Part shown: positions 57,301-62,908 of the stretch, piece after piece
How the letters are laid out: each line of letters starts with the position of its first letter
Position numbering within the stretch: position 1 is the first letter of the stretch
DNA from: Bombyx mori
Lineage: Eukaryota; Arthropoda; Insecta; Lepidoptera; Bombycidae
DNA: 64,000 nt
Assembly: GCF_030269925.1 (NCBI RefSeq)
Contig: NC_085107.1
Location: forward strand, 1,054,001 to 1,118,000
Reading direction: 5' to 3'
Program-made: the position numbers and the translations under genes
Notes under the pieces: generated by a model
What the model saw: only the letters and a program-made list of their open reading frames with translations
What the model was told of the DNA's origin: nothing
The model's database searches: none

Positions 57301-59964
57301 AAAAACCTTTTTAAATTAAGTAACATTTGCAGGTACGTACTCTGTTGCGATATTGTCAATTTAAAAATATTATACACTAGCGACCCGCCCTCGCTTCGCT
57401 TCGGAAACATTAAAACACACATGAAACCAAAAAAAAAAAATAAAAAAAAAGTAGCCTATGTTCATCAGGGACAATGTCGGCTTCTAATGGAAAAAGAATT
57501 TTTCAAATCGGTCCAGTAGTTTCGGAGCCTATTCGAAACAAACAAACAAACAAATCTTTCCTCTTTATAATATTAGTATAGATATAGATAGCGACCCGCC
57601 CTCGCTTCGCTTCAGAAACATTAAAACACACATGAAACCAAAAAATAAATAAAAAAAAGTAGCCTATGTTCATCAGGGACCATGTCGGCTTCTAATGGAA
57701 AAAGATTTTTTCAAATCGGTCCAGTAGTTTCGGAGCCTATTCGAAACAAACAAACAAACAAATCTTTCCTCTTTATAATATTAGTATAGATTGTGTAGTT
57801 TTGAAAAAAAAAAACATGTAAAAATATTTATTTATGTGTCTAATCTGTAATCTAAACCTACAACTATATCTATAACTAGTTACATAAAGCGTTGAAACAT
57901 TAACTCATATTTGAATTGGAAGGCGGCATTCTAGTTGCGATGTCTATGGTCCCCGGTTACCACTTGACCCTAGGTGGCGCATGAGATCGATCATTAACCA
58001 ATGTAATAGCAGGATCTAATATGAAAAAAACCACACCCTGTATCACAATGCCATATCAGCAAATTCGGTTTTACGGCAGTTTAATAACTTTACTTTCTAA
58101 ACAGTATAATATAATATATTTCGTTTATTAAGTGAATACTACTAGCCTGCACTAAAAGTATCGGGAATGGAATATTTCCACTGTTCCTGTCATATTAAAA
58201 TCTTTTTAATTGAAAACTCCTTGGTTTTAAAAATCGAATACCATTTATTTATTTAAAAAAAGATTCTCGATCTTGTCACGAGGTTTTGTCAAACTTGTTT
58301 AGTCGTTGAGAAAATGGAATTGACTCGAGAAAATTCAAGAGCGATGATTTATTATGACTTTCGAAGTGGTTTAACACAAAAACAGTGTGTTGACCGGATG
58401 ATTTCTGCATTTGGTGATGAAGCCCCACCCAAAACCACAATTTATCGCTGGTTTGCTGAGTTTCAACGTGGACGTGTCAAGCTCAGTGATGATCCCCGTC
58501 AAGGTCGTCCAAAAACTGCAGTCACCCAAGAAAACGTTGATGCTGTGCGTAAGCTGATTGAGGAAGATCGACATGTGACATATCGCGAAATTCAGGTAAC
58601 TTTAGACATTTGCATGAGTCAAATACAAATAATCTTGCATGAACAACTAGGTGTAAAAAAGTTGTTTTCTCGATGAATACCGCATTCGCTCTGTGAAGAG
58701 CAAAAAGCGGCTCGCGTTACTTGGTGCGTCAGAACTCTCGAAAGATTCCACGCAGGATCCTCAAATGCTGTATACAACATTGTATCAGGTGACGAATCCT
58801 GGATATACGCGTACGAACCCGAAACAAAAAACCAGTCACGAGTTTGGCTGTTCGAAAATGAGTTTAAGCCAACAAAAATTGTTCGTTCACGGAGTGTTGT
58901 AAAAAAATGGTGGCCACGTTTGTCTCCAAAACCGGCCATATTACGACTATTCCTCTTGAGGGACAAAGAACGGTTAATGCAGAATGGTATGCTAGCATTT
59001 GTTTGCCACAGGTCGTTTCTGAACTCCGTAAAGAGAACTGCAACCGCCGCATCATCCTCCATCACGACAATGCGAGTTCTCACACTGCGCACAGAACAAA
59101 AGAGTTTTTAGAGCAAGAAAACATAGAATTATTAGACCCTCCGCCGTACAGCCCCGACCTAAGCCCTAATGATTTCTATACTTTCCCTAAAATAAAGAAT
59201 AAATTGTGTGGACAGAGATTTTCATCACCTGAAGAAGCTGTGGACGCCTAGAAAACGGCCATTTTGGAGACCCCAACTTCCGAATGGAATGGTTGCTTCA
59301 ATGATTGGTTCCATCGTATGGAAAAATGTGTCAAATTTCGCGGAGAATACTTCGAAAAGCAATAAATACATTTTTAAATAGTAATGTTGTGTCACTTCGT
59401 TAATTCCCGAAATTTTCAGTGCCGCCCTCGTATATTCTCGCTTTATATTAAGATTTTTCAGTTTACGGAATGCTTTGTAATTAATTAATTACTTATTGAA
59501 AAATACTTCAATGGGCCACACCGCGAACATATAATATTTGAATATTACTATGAAATTATCTATACTAATATATAAATCTACAGTGGTTTTTACGGATGTT
59601 CCGTTATAACTACTGAACCATACATTTGATTGACTTGAAACTTGGTATCCATGTAGAAAATACATGTACTTAATGGATAGGCTAATATTTATATGAGTGT
59701 AGGACTCCTTACACCAGTTGCGAGGGCTTTAATGATGAGAAACTTTGTGGGGGTGAGAAATAATAATGTTAATTTTAAATGCCCAGCGAAGCGGACGGGT
59801 ACAGCTAGTACTTTATATACTCACAGCTTGCCGAGGCTAGGACTAGTATGGTGAAGAAAGCACACATCAGCGACATCACGAAAACACAGAGTCTTATTCT
59901 TTGGTTGAGACACCAACCACCGCAGATCCTCACGACCGCACACACCAAATACTTCAACCTTCGC
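27155..59964 (-). CDS. Mgat4: MGAT4-type N-acetylglucosaminyltransferase (GnT-IV, GT54), nine exons seen, last exon missing
   Basis: Golgi type II enzyme that adds a beta-1,4-GlcNAc branch to the alpha-1,3-mannose arm of N-glycans, using UDP-GlcNAc. Exons (-): 59825-59964, 47441-47553, 44746-44839, 42946-43154, 42123-42235, 40731-40959, 40240-40452, 36080-36276, 27155-27374. All have GT/AG borders and matching phases, giving 480 residues from the ATG at 59876. Membrane anchor (about 1-17, helix extends upstream); coiled-coil stem (about 20-55); catalytic domain from GIPTVKRD (139-146) through WRTKQNLD (233-240) and the metal-binding EDDV (259-262) to IEFCQVG and DWLLESYL (exon 7); lectin-like C-terminus (342-480). 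Mammalian MGAT4A is about 535 residues. The final codons (expected to be about 10-20) are on an exon I could not find. Introns hold most of the repeats in the window. Confidence 0.9.
27375..27992. other. MGAT4 intron, 3' part; no feature seen
   Basis: AT-rich intron sequence upstream of exon 9 on the - strand. Confidence 0.5.
27993..28422 (-). mobile_element. Bm1 SINE, full length
   Basis: On the - strand it begins AGTCGTCGTGGCCTAAAAGG (box A region), has box B GTTCGAATCCC, and ends in CAATAAATAAAA at the T-run 27993-28004. The tRNA-like head would give an internal RNA polymerase III promoter. Confidence 0.9.
28800..29156 (+). mobile_element. CR1-like LINE 3' end, longest copy
   Basis: Reads as the end of a reverse-transcriptase ORF (WNELPSTVFPERYDMSFFKR, then GLWRVL) followed by AAGTCCATGGGCGACGGTAA and CAATAAAAAAAA. 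Related copies: 7903, 18875, 34525, 37092 (-) and 53748 (-). The - strand frame at 28671-28982 is its antisense. Confidence 0.7.
29347..29533. mobile_element. MITE with imperfect ~20-bp inverted ends
   Basis: Left TTACGGGCTTATTCATAATG and right, inverted, TTAACGGATTTATTCATAAT. About 187 bp, non-coding, in an MGAT4 intron. Confidence 0.5.
29760..29939 (+). mobile_element. Bm1 SINE, 5' truncated and diverged
   Basis: GCCGTGAAGCAGCAATGGGT, CTTAACACCAGGTGGGCTGT and CAATAAAAA landmarks, with internal deletions. Confidence 0.75.
29940..30654. other. MGAT4 intron; nothing recognised
   Basis: AT-rich. GAGCCGCTGCCTAC at 30197-30210 may be a remnant of the CR1-like LINE end. Confidence 0.4.
30655..30990 (+). 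repeat. Decayed repeat, copy 1 of 2
   Basis: Shares GTATATTTGG, then GGGACCAAACACAAGA and a later GAAGC...TCGC run with 31850-32150. The pair is heavily diverged. The frames suggest a former coding region (TRKITGLGPNTR), perhaps from a DNA transposon, but I cannot name it. Confidence 0.4.
31230..31292 (+). repeat. Retroelement-type tail with (ATTTG)n
   Basis: GAATAAATGTTTTTTGAATT followed by three TGATT units, the form of tail found on lepidopteran LINE and SINE elements. Body not identified. Confidence 0.35.
31850..32150 (+). repeat. Decayed repeat, copy 2 of 2
   Basis: Partner of 30655-30990. GGGACCAAACACAAGAGAAGC reads GPNTREA in one frame. Unclassified. Confidence 0.4.
32151..32750. other. 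MGAT4 intron; approach to the minisatellite
   Basis: No gene. The last 20 bp before 32751 (CGCCTAATAAGT) are the same as the left part of the 81-bp unit, so the minisatellite grew inside one such unit. Confidence 0.5.
32751..33090. repeat. 17-bp minisatellite, 20 units, with higher-order period of 9 units
   Basis: Unit GCAAGTAACTAGTGAGT; 20 units fill 340 bp exactly. Variants (AGC for AAC, or GCT for GCA) recur in the order of units 1-8 again in units 10-17, giving a 153-bp higher-order repeat. Each unit has the palindrome ACTAGT (or GCTAGT). Confidence 0.95.
33100..33709. repeat. 81-bp tandem repeat, 7 full units and a partial one
   Basis: The TAGATTTGATCGCAACAATC landmark starts at 33181, 33262, 33343, 33424, 33505, 33586 and 33667, always 81 bp apart, with a diverged first unit at 33100. 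Each unit ends with one copy of the 17-bp motif. The last six are almost identical. Stops in all frames on the + strand argue against coding. Confidence 0.95.
33710..34524. other. MGAT4 intron; no feature seen
   Basis: AT-rich, no recognisable element. Confidence 0.5.
34525..34693 (+). mobile_element. CR1-like LINE 3' end, short
   Basis: TTTTCCGAGCGCTACGACAT through CAATAAAAAAAG, the last 165 bp of the family described at 28800-29156. Confidence 0.7.
34694..35243. other. MGAT4 intron; no feature seen
   Basis: AT-rich, with a short CTCTCTCTTTCTTTC tract near 35204. Confidence 0.5.
35244..35840 (-). repeat. Unclassified repeat X, copy 2, interrupted by a SINE
   Basis: Reverse complement of 9976-10365. 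Both ends keep the hairpin: at 35826-35840 (GCTATGCAATAGCTT) and 35273-35287. The Bm1 at 35334-35576 lies inside it. The shared length is about 350-390 bp. Confidence 0.65.
35334..35576 (-). mobile_element. Bm1 SINE, 5' truncated
   Basis: T-run at 35334-35340, then the inverted Bm1 3' half ending at ACCACCAGT. A second GGTCCTACCACCAGTA at 35587-35604 follows. Confidence 0.85.
36080..36276 (-). CDS. Mgat4: MGAT4 exon 8 (residues 342-406 plus two bases)
   Basis: Acceptor AATTTGTTTCAG, reading DPQFGKVQSY ... FFWGKKPKKGDTLEFWY; donor AAAAG|GTAGGA. AG plus the G of exon 9 makes Arg407. Start of the C-terminal lectin-like domain. Confidence 0.9.
36330..36495 (-). mobile_element. R1-like LINE 3' UTR fragment
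   Basis: GC-rich block after a T-run (36331-36338). The ATCGCCGGATACCC and GGGCGGGATATGTGGGAGTC regions parallel 10385-10445. Contains the third T-arm-like motif. Confidence 0.5.
36386..36404 (-). other. T-arm-like motif in LINE 3' UTR
   Basis: On the - strand GTGAGGTTCGACTCCCACA: box-B core kept, stem pairs with one bulged A. Confidence 0.45.
36496..37091. other. MGAT4 intron; diverged SINE debris
   Basis: 36712-36825 has the layout of a very old Bm1 (ACCATTTAATACCAGAGAGG, then CAATAAAAAA). Otherwise no feature. Confidence 0.35.
37092..37247 (-). mobile_element. CR1-like LINE 3' end, inverted
   Basis: TTATTGCCCTTGTAGGTAGA through ACAAGCCTCGTTTGAAGGAG, the reverse complement of the family end. 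Confidence 0.7.
37345..37447 (+). mobile_element. Bm1 SINE remnant
   Basis: GTGGCGGCACTTACGTTATA, GTCTATGGACTCCAGTA and ACCAGGTGGGCTGTGAACTC. No A-tail. Confidence 0.6.
37448..40239. other. Long MGAT4 intron stretch without features
   Basis: Frames here (for example 37476-37796, 106 codons) have no motif, no splice context and biased composition. I see no exon and no recognisable repeat in 2.8 kb. Confidence 0.5.
40240..40452 (-). CDS. Mgat4: MGAT4 exon 7 (residues 271-341)
   Basis: Acceptor TTTCTTTTTCAG, reading EMKGYIKTTT ... IFIEFCQVGAIGKVF ... IDWLLESYLADRVC; donor TCT|GTGAGT. Part of the catalytic domain; the FCQ-G-IGK and DWLL motifs are conserved across MGAT4. Confidence 0.92.
40453..40730. 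other. MGAT4 intron between exons 6 and 7
   Basis: 278 bp, donor GTTGGT and acceptor TTTTTCAG. No element. Confidence 0.7.
40731..40959 (-). CDS. Mgat4: MGAT4 exon 6 (catalytic core, residues 194-270)
   Basis: Acceptor GACTTTTAG, donor ACCG|GTTGGT (a weak donor). Contains PSPAYYPEL, MWRTKQNLD and YLMLEDDV; the EDD (259-261) is the likely divalent-metal site. The frame continues past the donor for 14 codons before a stop, which is not the real end because exon 7 continues the homology in phase. Confidence 0.92.
40960..42122. other. MGAT4 intron between exons 5 and 6; no repeat seen
   Basis: AT-rich; includes an (AAATA)n/(TAAAA)n tract around 42050-42100. Confidence 0.5.
42123..42235 (-). CDS. 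Mgat4: MGAT4 exon 5 (residues 157-193 plus two bases)
   Basis: Acceptor CCACTTTCAG, reading YLIKALSAEDKRSVVIVILV and GEPDVTYILKLARQ; donor AAT|GTAAGT. Matches the Rossmann-like beta strand (VVIVILVGE) of the catalytic domain. Confidence 0.92.
42388..42911. mobile_element. MITE-like element with 15-bp inverted ends, SINE inside
   Basis: TGAAGTGAAACTTCT (42388-42402) and AGAAGTTTCACTTCA (42897-42911) are exact inverted repeats; similarity extends a few bases outward (CGTGA). A perfect 14-bp inverted repeat CATGGTAGCGTTAA with a 4-nt loop lies at 42851-42882 near the right end. With the Bm1 at 42545-42707 it fills most of the 710-bp intron. Confidence 0.6.
42545..42707 (+). mobile_element. Bm1 SINE, 5' truncated
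   Basis: Begins at the TTCAAGGGTGGGGCAGCCGT block and ends CAATAAAAAAAA. Confidence 0.85.
42946..43154 (-). CDS. Mgat4: MGAT4 exon 4 (residues 87-156)
   Basis: Acceptor TTGTCACTAG, donor TTGACG|GTATTT. Reads TRVLNGLQPRYIHRMQ ... FVIGIPTVKRDKQTYL; GIPTVKR is the MGAT4 signature at the start of the catalytic domain. The upstream frame to 43227 is intron. Confidence 0.92.
43401..43584. mobile_element. MITE with ~21-bp inverted ends (184 bp)
   Basis: GGCTTCATCAAACAGAGCGC and, inverted, GGCTTCGTCAAACAGAACGC. CpG-rich core with several AGCGCT palindromes. In an MGAT4 intron. Confidence 0.65.
43585..44745. other. MGAT4 intron; no feature seen
   Basis: AT-rich with A and T runs; no coding block. 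Confidence 0.5.
44746..44839 (-). CDS. Mgat4: MGAT4 exon 3 (residues 56-86 plus one base)
   Basis: Acceptor TTCATTTTCAG, donor GACAG|GTAAGT. Reads VKPVTYNFPKETAPYPPGYS then EEAMNMIHNLT, a Pro-rich link between stem and catalytic domain. Phase fits exons 2 and 4. Confidence 0.85.
45354..45608 (-). mobile_element. RTE-like LINE fragment with 17-bp target duplication
   Basis: GTATGGTATACTAGGAT is repeated exactly at 45337-45353 and 45609-45625. The 255-bp insert read on the - strand recalls the tail ORF of 221-509 (HVMRRE, KKTWVECVNDDM, NRKIRCADPT-like pieces in shifting frames). It has no poly-A and carries a CT run at about 45452-45464. Confidence 0.65.
45626..47440. other. MGAT4 intron; no feature seen
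   Basis: 1.8 kb with no exon-like block between exon 3 and exon 2. Confidence 0.5.
47441..47553 (-). CDS. Mgat4: MGAT4 exon 2 (stem, residues 18-55)
   Basis: Acceptor TTCTTCTCCGCAG; reads HSAQNESMAKKITSLEEKLN then NFEVRYRVRHREVVSLL, heptad-like, as in the coiled-coil stem of MGAT4 proteins. Donor chosen TTG|GTAAGC; an alternative CGA|GTAAGG at 47470 also keeps phase and would shorten the stem by 10 residues. Confidence 0.8.
47760..48155 (+). mobile_element. RTE-like LINE tail, longer copy
   Basis: Frame 47772-48125 reads MRMLRWMCGVTRMDRIRNEY onward to KKKWMDFVKDDM and CCADPR, then a GATAATGATGATGATGA tail. The same family as 221-509, with about 100 bp more at the 5' end. No clear target duplication. 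Confidence 0.75.
48156..49340. other. MGAT4 intron; no feature seen
   Basis: AT-rich. The 95-codon frame at 48764-49051 has no motif. Confidence 0.45.
49341..49450 (+). mobile_element. LINE tail remnant
   Basis: CCGGGACGAATGGCGATTGA and following bases read RDEWRLIVRR, resembling the end of an RTE-type ORF, but decayed. Confidence 0.35.
49451..50349. other. MGAT4 intron; no feature seen
   Basis: AT-rich; no element recognised. Confidence 0.45.
50350..50597 (-). mobile_element. Bm1 SINE, 5' truncated
   Basis: T-run then the inverted Bm1 3' half, ending ACCACCAGT. Confidence 0.85.
50645..51345 (+). pseudogene. RTE-like LINE, reverse-transcriptase C-terminal ORF (220 codons open)
   Basis: Uninterrupted frame 50650-51312: FPYLGSLITNKGSSEPEIRR, LYSAETWTLKAADRQRIDAF, EMWCWRRMLRIPW, GHVARRDTSNLERLVVTGKI, RWSDQIAEELG, ending DPQQ. 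This is the C-terminal third of an endonuclease/RT polyprotein; the endonuclease and RT palm are missing. The order of motifs equals that of 12605-13165 on the other strand. Better preserved, so probably younger. Confidence 0.8.
51684..52080 (+). mobile_element. Bm1 SINE, full length
   Basis: tRNA-like head with box A (GTGGCCTAAAGG) and box B (GTTCGAATCTC), body, and CAATAAAAAAAAA end. Used here as the reference for the truncated copies. Confidence 0.9.
52183..52345. mobile_element. Helitron-type fragment
   Basis: ACTAATGTTATAAACGCGAA followed by GTTTGTTAGTCTTTCACGCA and a TGAATGGATTTTGGTGAAAC motif, a common lepidopteran Helitron body. Ends not resolved. Confidence 0.4.
52515..52918 (+). 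mobile_element. Bm1 SINE, nearly full length
   Basis: Starts just before box B (GTTCGAATCCC) and runs to CAATAAAAAAATAAAAAA; lacks box A. Confidence 0.88.
52919..53747. other. MGAT4 intron; no feature seen
   Basis: AT-rich; no exon or repeat recognised. Confidence 0.45.
53748..54018 (-). mobile_element. CR1-like LINE 3' end, inverted and old
   Basis: Reverse complement of the 28800-29156 family, with many substitutions and a deletion near the A-rich end. Confidence 0.6.
54019..55049. other. MGAT4 intron; mostly unrecognised
   Basis: 54255-54357 may be a Bm1 relic (GGGTGGCGGTATTTAAGTT, then GCAACAAAAAA). 54350-54720 has a more complex, GC-richer look but no identifiable ends. Confidence 0.35.
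55050..55292 (-). mobile_element. Bm1 SINE, 5' truncated
   Basis: T-run at 55053-55060, inverted Bm1 3' half, ends at ACCACCAGT (55291). Confidence 0.85.
55380..55695. other. Unexplained GC-richer island in an MGAT4 intron
   Basis: Contains a 84-codon - strand frame (55424-55678) and a 60-codon + strand frame, neither with a motif I recognise. Composition (GGGTCGTGACCCTGC, a palindromic GGGTC/GACCC) differs from its AT-rich flanks. It may be an old repeat. Confidence 0.3.
55696..56905. other. MGAT4 intron; no feature seen
   Basis: AT-rich with no exon-like block. Confidence 0.45.
56906..57155 (+). mobile_element. Non-autonomous Helitron, family H2 copy 1 (250 bp)
   Basis: TC after A at 56906, CTAG at 57152-57155 before T, with a GCGAAGCGGACGGGTACAG subterminal region. 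Same length as the copy at 59559-59808. Confidence 0.85.
57377..57582 (-). mobile_element. Helitron family H3, first unit of a tandem pair
   Basis: CTAG at 57377-57380 (inverted) next to A, TC end at 57581-57582 next to T. Subterminal CGAAGCGAAGCGAGGGCGGG. Confidence 0.85.
57589..57790 (-). mobile_element. Helitron family H3, second unit of a tandem pair
   Basis: Starts 6 bp after the first unit; its CTAG end reads ATAG. TC end at 57789-57790 followed by T. Nearly identical to the first unit, in the same orientation. Confidence 0.85.
57791..58141. other. MGAT4 intron; Bm1 relic at 57915-57990
   Basis: GATGTCTATGGTCCCCGGTT, then ACCCTAGGTGGCGCATGAG, resembles an old Bm1 body. Otherwise nothing. 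Confidence 0.35.
58142..59430 (+). mobile_element. Full-length mariner (1289 bp), inactive
   Basis: Same family as 13316-14600, flanked by TA. Transposase ATG at 58314. A conserved Trp codon has become TGA (58674-58676), frames shift between about 58830 and 58990, and a Tyr codon has become TAG (59249-59251). The first catalytic Asp (GDES, about 58797) and the later HHDN and SPND sites are kept, unlike the other copy. Confidence 0.88.
58314..59364 (+). pseudogene. Mariner transposase pseudogene (DD34D type)
   Basis: Readable in pieces at 58314-58676 (N-terminal HTH domains), 58677-58860, and 58907-59364 (HHDNASSHTA, PPYSPDLSPND, final GEYFEKQ). In an intact form it would be about 345-350 residues. 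Disabled by two nonsense changes and frameshifts. Confidence 0.85.
59559..59808 (+). mobile_element. Non-autonomous Helitron, family H2 copy 2 (250 bp)
   Basis: TC after A at 59559-59560; CTAG at 59805-59808 before T. It ends 16 bp from the border of MGAT4 exon 1. Confidence 0.85.
59825..59964 (-). CDS. Mgat4: MGAT4 first coding exon seen (membrane anchor)
   Basis: ATG at 59876-59874 starts MSLMCAFFTILVLASAS; donor AGCT|GTGAGT gives phase 1, exactly what exon 2 needs. The same frame is open upstream (RLKYLVCAVVRICGGWCLNQ then RIRLCVFV) to an acceptor-like TTTCTTTGGCAG at 59965, so the protein may start in an earlier exon with a longer cytoplasmic tail. The hydrophobic run VFVMSLMCAFFTILVL fits a type II signal anchor. 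Confidence 0.75.
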
Positions 59965-60358
59965 CTGCCAAAGAAACGTAAAGGCGTTTAATAATAAAAT
60001 CGACTGAGAAACTATTTAAACGGATGTCAAGGTTAATTAATGTGAAACATAATTGTTTTTTAACTGTCACTAGTGTCCAATTTTCTGAATATATAATATT
60101 TCTGAAGCTTAACAGCGGTTTGAAGGGTGGGGTAAGTGTTATACAATCCAGTCTTTGATTCACCGTCAACACGAAAATAAATGTTTTTTGATTGCCCACA
60201 CAAAATACTTTGTAGGATGTAGTGCTCTCGGACCTAAAACAGTAGATTAAGCCATAGCACTGCTGGAGTACACGCTAGAGAAGTATGTCAGGTAGAGCTT
60301 ACTTGTCCTAGATGTTTGTCAATTTAAATTCGAATTCTGAACTGTTTTGGAACTCGAA
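59965..60358. other. Upstream of MGAT4 exon 1; no feature seen
   Basis: 60113-60140 has a short Bm1-like GGTTTGAAGGGTGGGGTAAG piece. No further exon identified. Confidence 0.4.
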
Positions 60359-61084
60359 TCTATATACTAATATATAAATCTACAGTTGTTTTTACGGAAG
60401 TTCCGTTATAACTACTGAACCATGTATCCGATTGACTTGAAACTTGGTATCCATGTAGAAAATACATGTACTTAATGGATAGGCTAATATTTATATGAGT
60501 GTTGGACTCCCTACACCAGTTGCGGGGGCGTTAATTATGAAAATCTTTGTGGGGTGAGAAATAATAATGTTATTTTTTTTCCTACCTACGCCGAAAGTTC
60601 GGTTTTCCTCTCGCTGTACAGGGAAGAAAGTGTAACTTTTCCTCCCTGAGTACTGACAAGTGCGCATGCGCGTTAGTGTCTACGTCTGCTCACACGCACC
60701 TAAAGTTCTTCGCCATTGTTGTGCTCGGGTAATTTGCAATATTGTGTTTAGTGTAAAAGTTAAATAAACAAAAGGCAATAAAATTTAATAGTGAAGTATT
60801 AAACAAATATGAGTTCATCAGACAGTTCTTATTCAAGTAGTAGTTTATTTAAAAATTAAAAAACAGTTAAATTGTTTTTTTAAGAGTATGGGGGCTCCGC
60901 CCCCCCAATCCCGCCAGAGCTTTGCCCCTGAACCCCGGCTTGGTACTCCACGAACTTTCGGCCTGGTAGGAGAAAAAATTGTATGTGCACCGCGGGAAAA
61001 AAGTAGGACATCCCATCTCGCGTGCTTGCCACCCTCGCCACAGTGTACTATTAAATGCCCAGCGAAGCGGACGGGTACAGCTAC
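60359..61084 (+). mobile_element. Helitron family H2 copy 3, with a 465-bp internal segment
   Basis: TC after A at 60359-60360; the 3' end reads CTAC instead of CTAG. The first 210 bp and last 50 bp match the 250-bp copies; 60570-61033 is extra. See the separate entry. Confidence 0.8.
60570..61033. other. Extra segment within Helitron copy 3
   Basis: Has an internal inverted repeat (CCTACCTACGCCGAAAGTTCG at about 60581-60601; inverted CCTACCAGGCCGAAAGTTCG at about 60950-60972), a 16-codon Ser-rich ORF (60810-60860, starting MSSSDSSYSSSS) and a GC-rich GGGGGCTCCGCCCCCC block. It may be part of a longer parental Helitron or another element inserted in it. Confidence 0.5.
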
Positions 61085-61825
61085 TCGTTAATAAATTTTC
61101 AACTAGAACTAAAAGCACTCAATTATGACCAGTATTCAAATTGGATTATTGATTATAAGTTTGGGACTCAGTTGAAAGAGCGAGGGCAGGATGCGAGACA
61201 AACTTCCGAAACTAAGTTAAAATTTATTTACCCGGCTCTGGCTAACTAACCGCTTGTGCTAAAACCGGACGCGCAGTTACTGAGACCACATTAGTTTAAC
61301 GAGACACGTTGTTATGAAATGTTTCGAACTGCACTAGTACGAAGTTTACGTTTTAGTTGTTGGTTTTGCTCGAAAAACTTGGCCCGAACCGAAATCAGAA
61401 CTCGTAGCGCGCTTCTTAGAACATAAATGGATCAGTCTGTATTTTATTTTAATATTTATCGTGCCCCGAGATTTTTTGTAAAGATATAAAGTTTTATTAC
61501 TTTTAGCCATATTTTGCCTTTATAGAATTTGGTGGTAAACCGGAAAATTATTCAATAGAAAGTTGCATAAGAACAATTGTAGACAGCTGTGCATTGACTG
61601 CTTAAAAATCTATATTTTTTGCTGCTAGTTTCTTAACGTGCCAATAGGAAATTCCTAGCACGATTTGGCTATTTTTCGTCTTCAAATATTCGCGATAATC
61701 AAATGTCATTCGTATGGAAAACAAATCAGACGTGGAATGTGGCACTGCATTGAAATTCTTTGTTGTTTTATTTTTGTGTTACCAGACTATATATCAGCAA
61801 TATGCCTTTTTCCGTGGGCAAACAT
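61085..61825. other. No gene seen
   Basis: AT-rich, with no recognisable repeat or exon. Confidence 0.45.
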
Positions 61826-61975
61826 AGTGTGTAGGACGCCCTCCTGCTAGATGGAGCAAAGAACTGCGCAAGGCAGCTACAAATGACTGGATGCGTAGAA
61901 CCGAAGATCGGGTTCCGTTGCGAACTTTGGGGGACTGCCGCAGGCTGATGATGATGAAGATGAGAGACTATTGGA
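61826..61975 (+). mobile_element. RTE-like LINE tail
   Basis: Reads RPPARWSKELRKAATNDWMR then RTEDRVPLRTLGD, and ends in a CTGATGATGATGAAGATGA tail. Short 5'-truncated fragment. Confidence 0.55.
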
Positions 61976-62663
61976 TGCCAATAGAGGCAGTTCATTATCA
62001 GTACCTTGCCCGTTTCTGTCACAAGTAGTCATGCGTCCTGATTCGAAGAATGGAATCACGGCCCTTGTTCATTACTAAAAATACTTCAAGTTGAGATTTC
62101 CATGAGCCTCGGTAACTACTAAGCTACAAGAATACCCAGAACTAAATTAAAAAATCTTTGTTCTTCTCACTACGTTAAGATTATGAAAAAAATGCAGATT
62201 TTTGCTTCATATCAAACGTTTCTTTGACTCAAAGTAAAATAATTAATCTTAACTCAAAACATTTTTAATAAAATAATTAATCTTAACTCAAGTTTTTTAA
62301 TAGTATTTATACGGGATGGTTTAAATTGTTTTTCTCAATTAAATAATTATTTTTCTCGTCATTAATTAACTAATCTCATTTTAATTAATGAGCCGTGATC
62401 CGCTAGTACCACGCAAATTTTATATTATACGAAAGAAGTATCCACTCCGTATTTGAACACGGGAACAATTTCAATTTTAAAAAATCAACTATGCTGTCTA
62501 AGATACACATCAGCGTGGTAATCACACTTTCCGGCTTGAAGACTGAAACTCCTGTAAAATAACGCAATTGAGGCTTTGATCTCATGTGTCAAGGTAGCTA
62601 GCGATACCGCATTGTAATTCTGTAGGACATTTTCAAGATCATTTTAAATAATTTTAATTTTTA
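61976..62663. other. No gene seen
   Basis: AT-rich; a direct repeat of AAAATAATTAATCTTAACTC at 62226-62245 and 62270-62289. Confidence 0.45.
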
Positions 62664-62908
62664 CTGTTGGTAGAATCTATTGTGAGTCTGTGCGAGTTGG
62701 CAACACCGCCCTGCCTATTTCTGCCTTGAAACAGTAATGCGTTTCGGTTTGAAGGGTGGGGCAGCCGTTGTAACTATACTTGAGGCCTTAGAACTTATAT
62801 CTCAAGGAGGGTGGCGCATTTACGCTGTAGATGTCTATGGGCTCCAGTAACCAGTTAACACTAGGTGAGCTGTGAGCTCGTCCACTCAACTAAGCAATAA
62901 AAAAAAAG
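62664..62908 (+). mobile_element. Bm1 SINE, 5' truncated
   Basis: CTGTTGGTAGAATCTATTGT start, GCGTTTCGGTTTGAAGGGTG body and CAATAAAAAAAAAG end. Confidence 0.85.
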
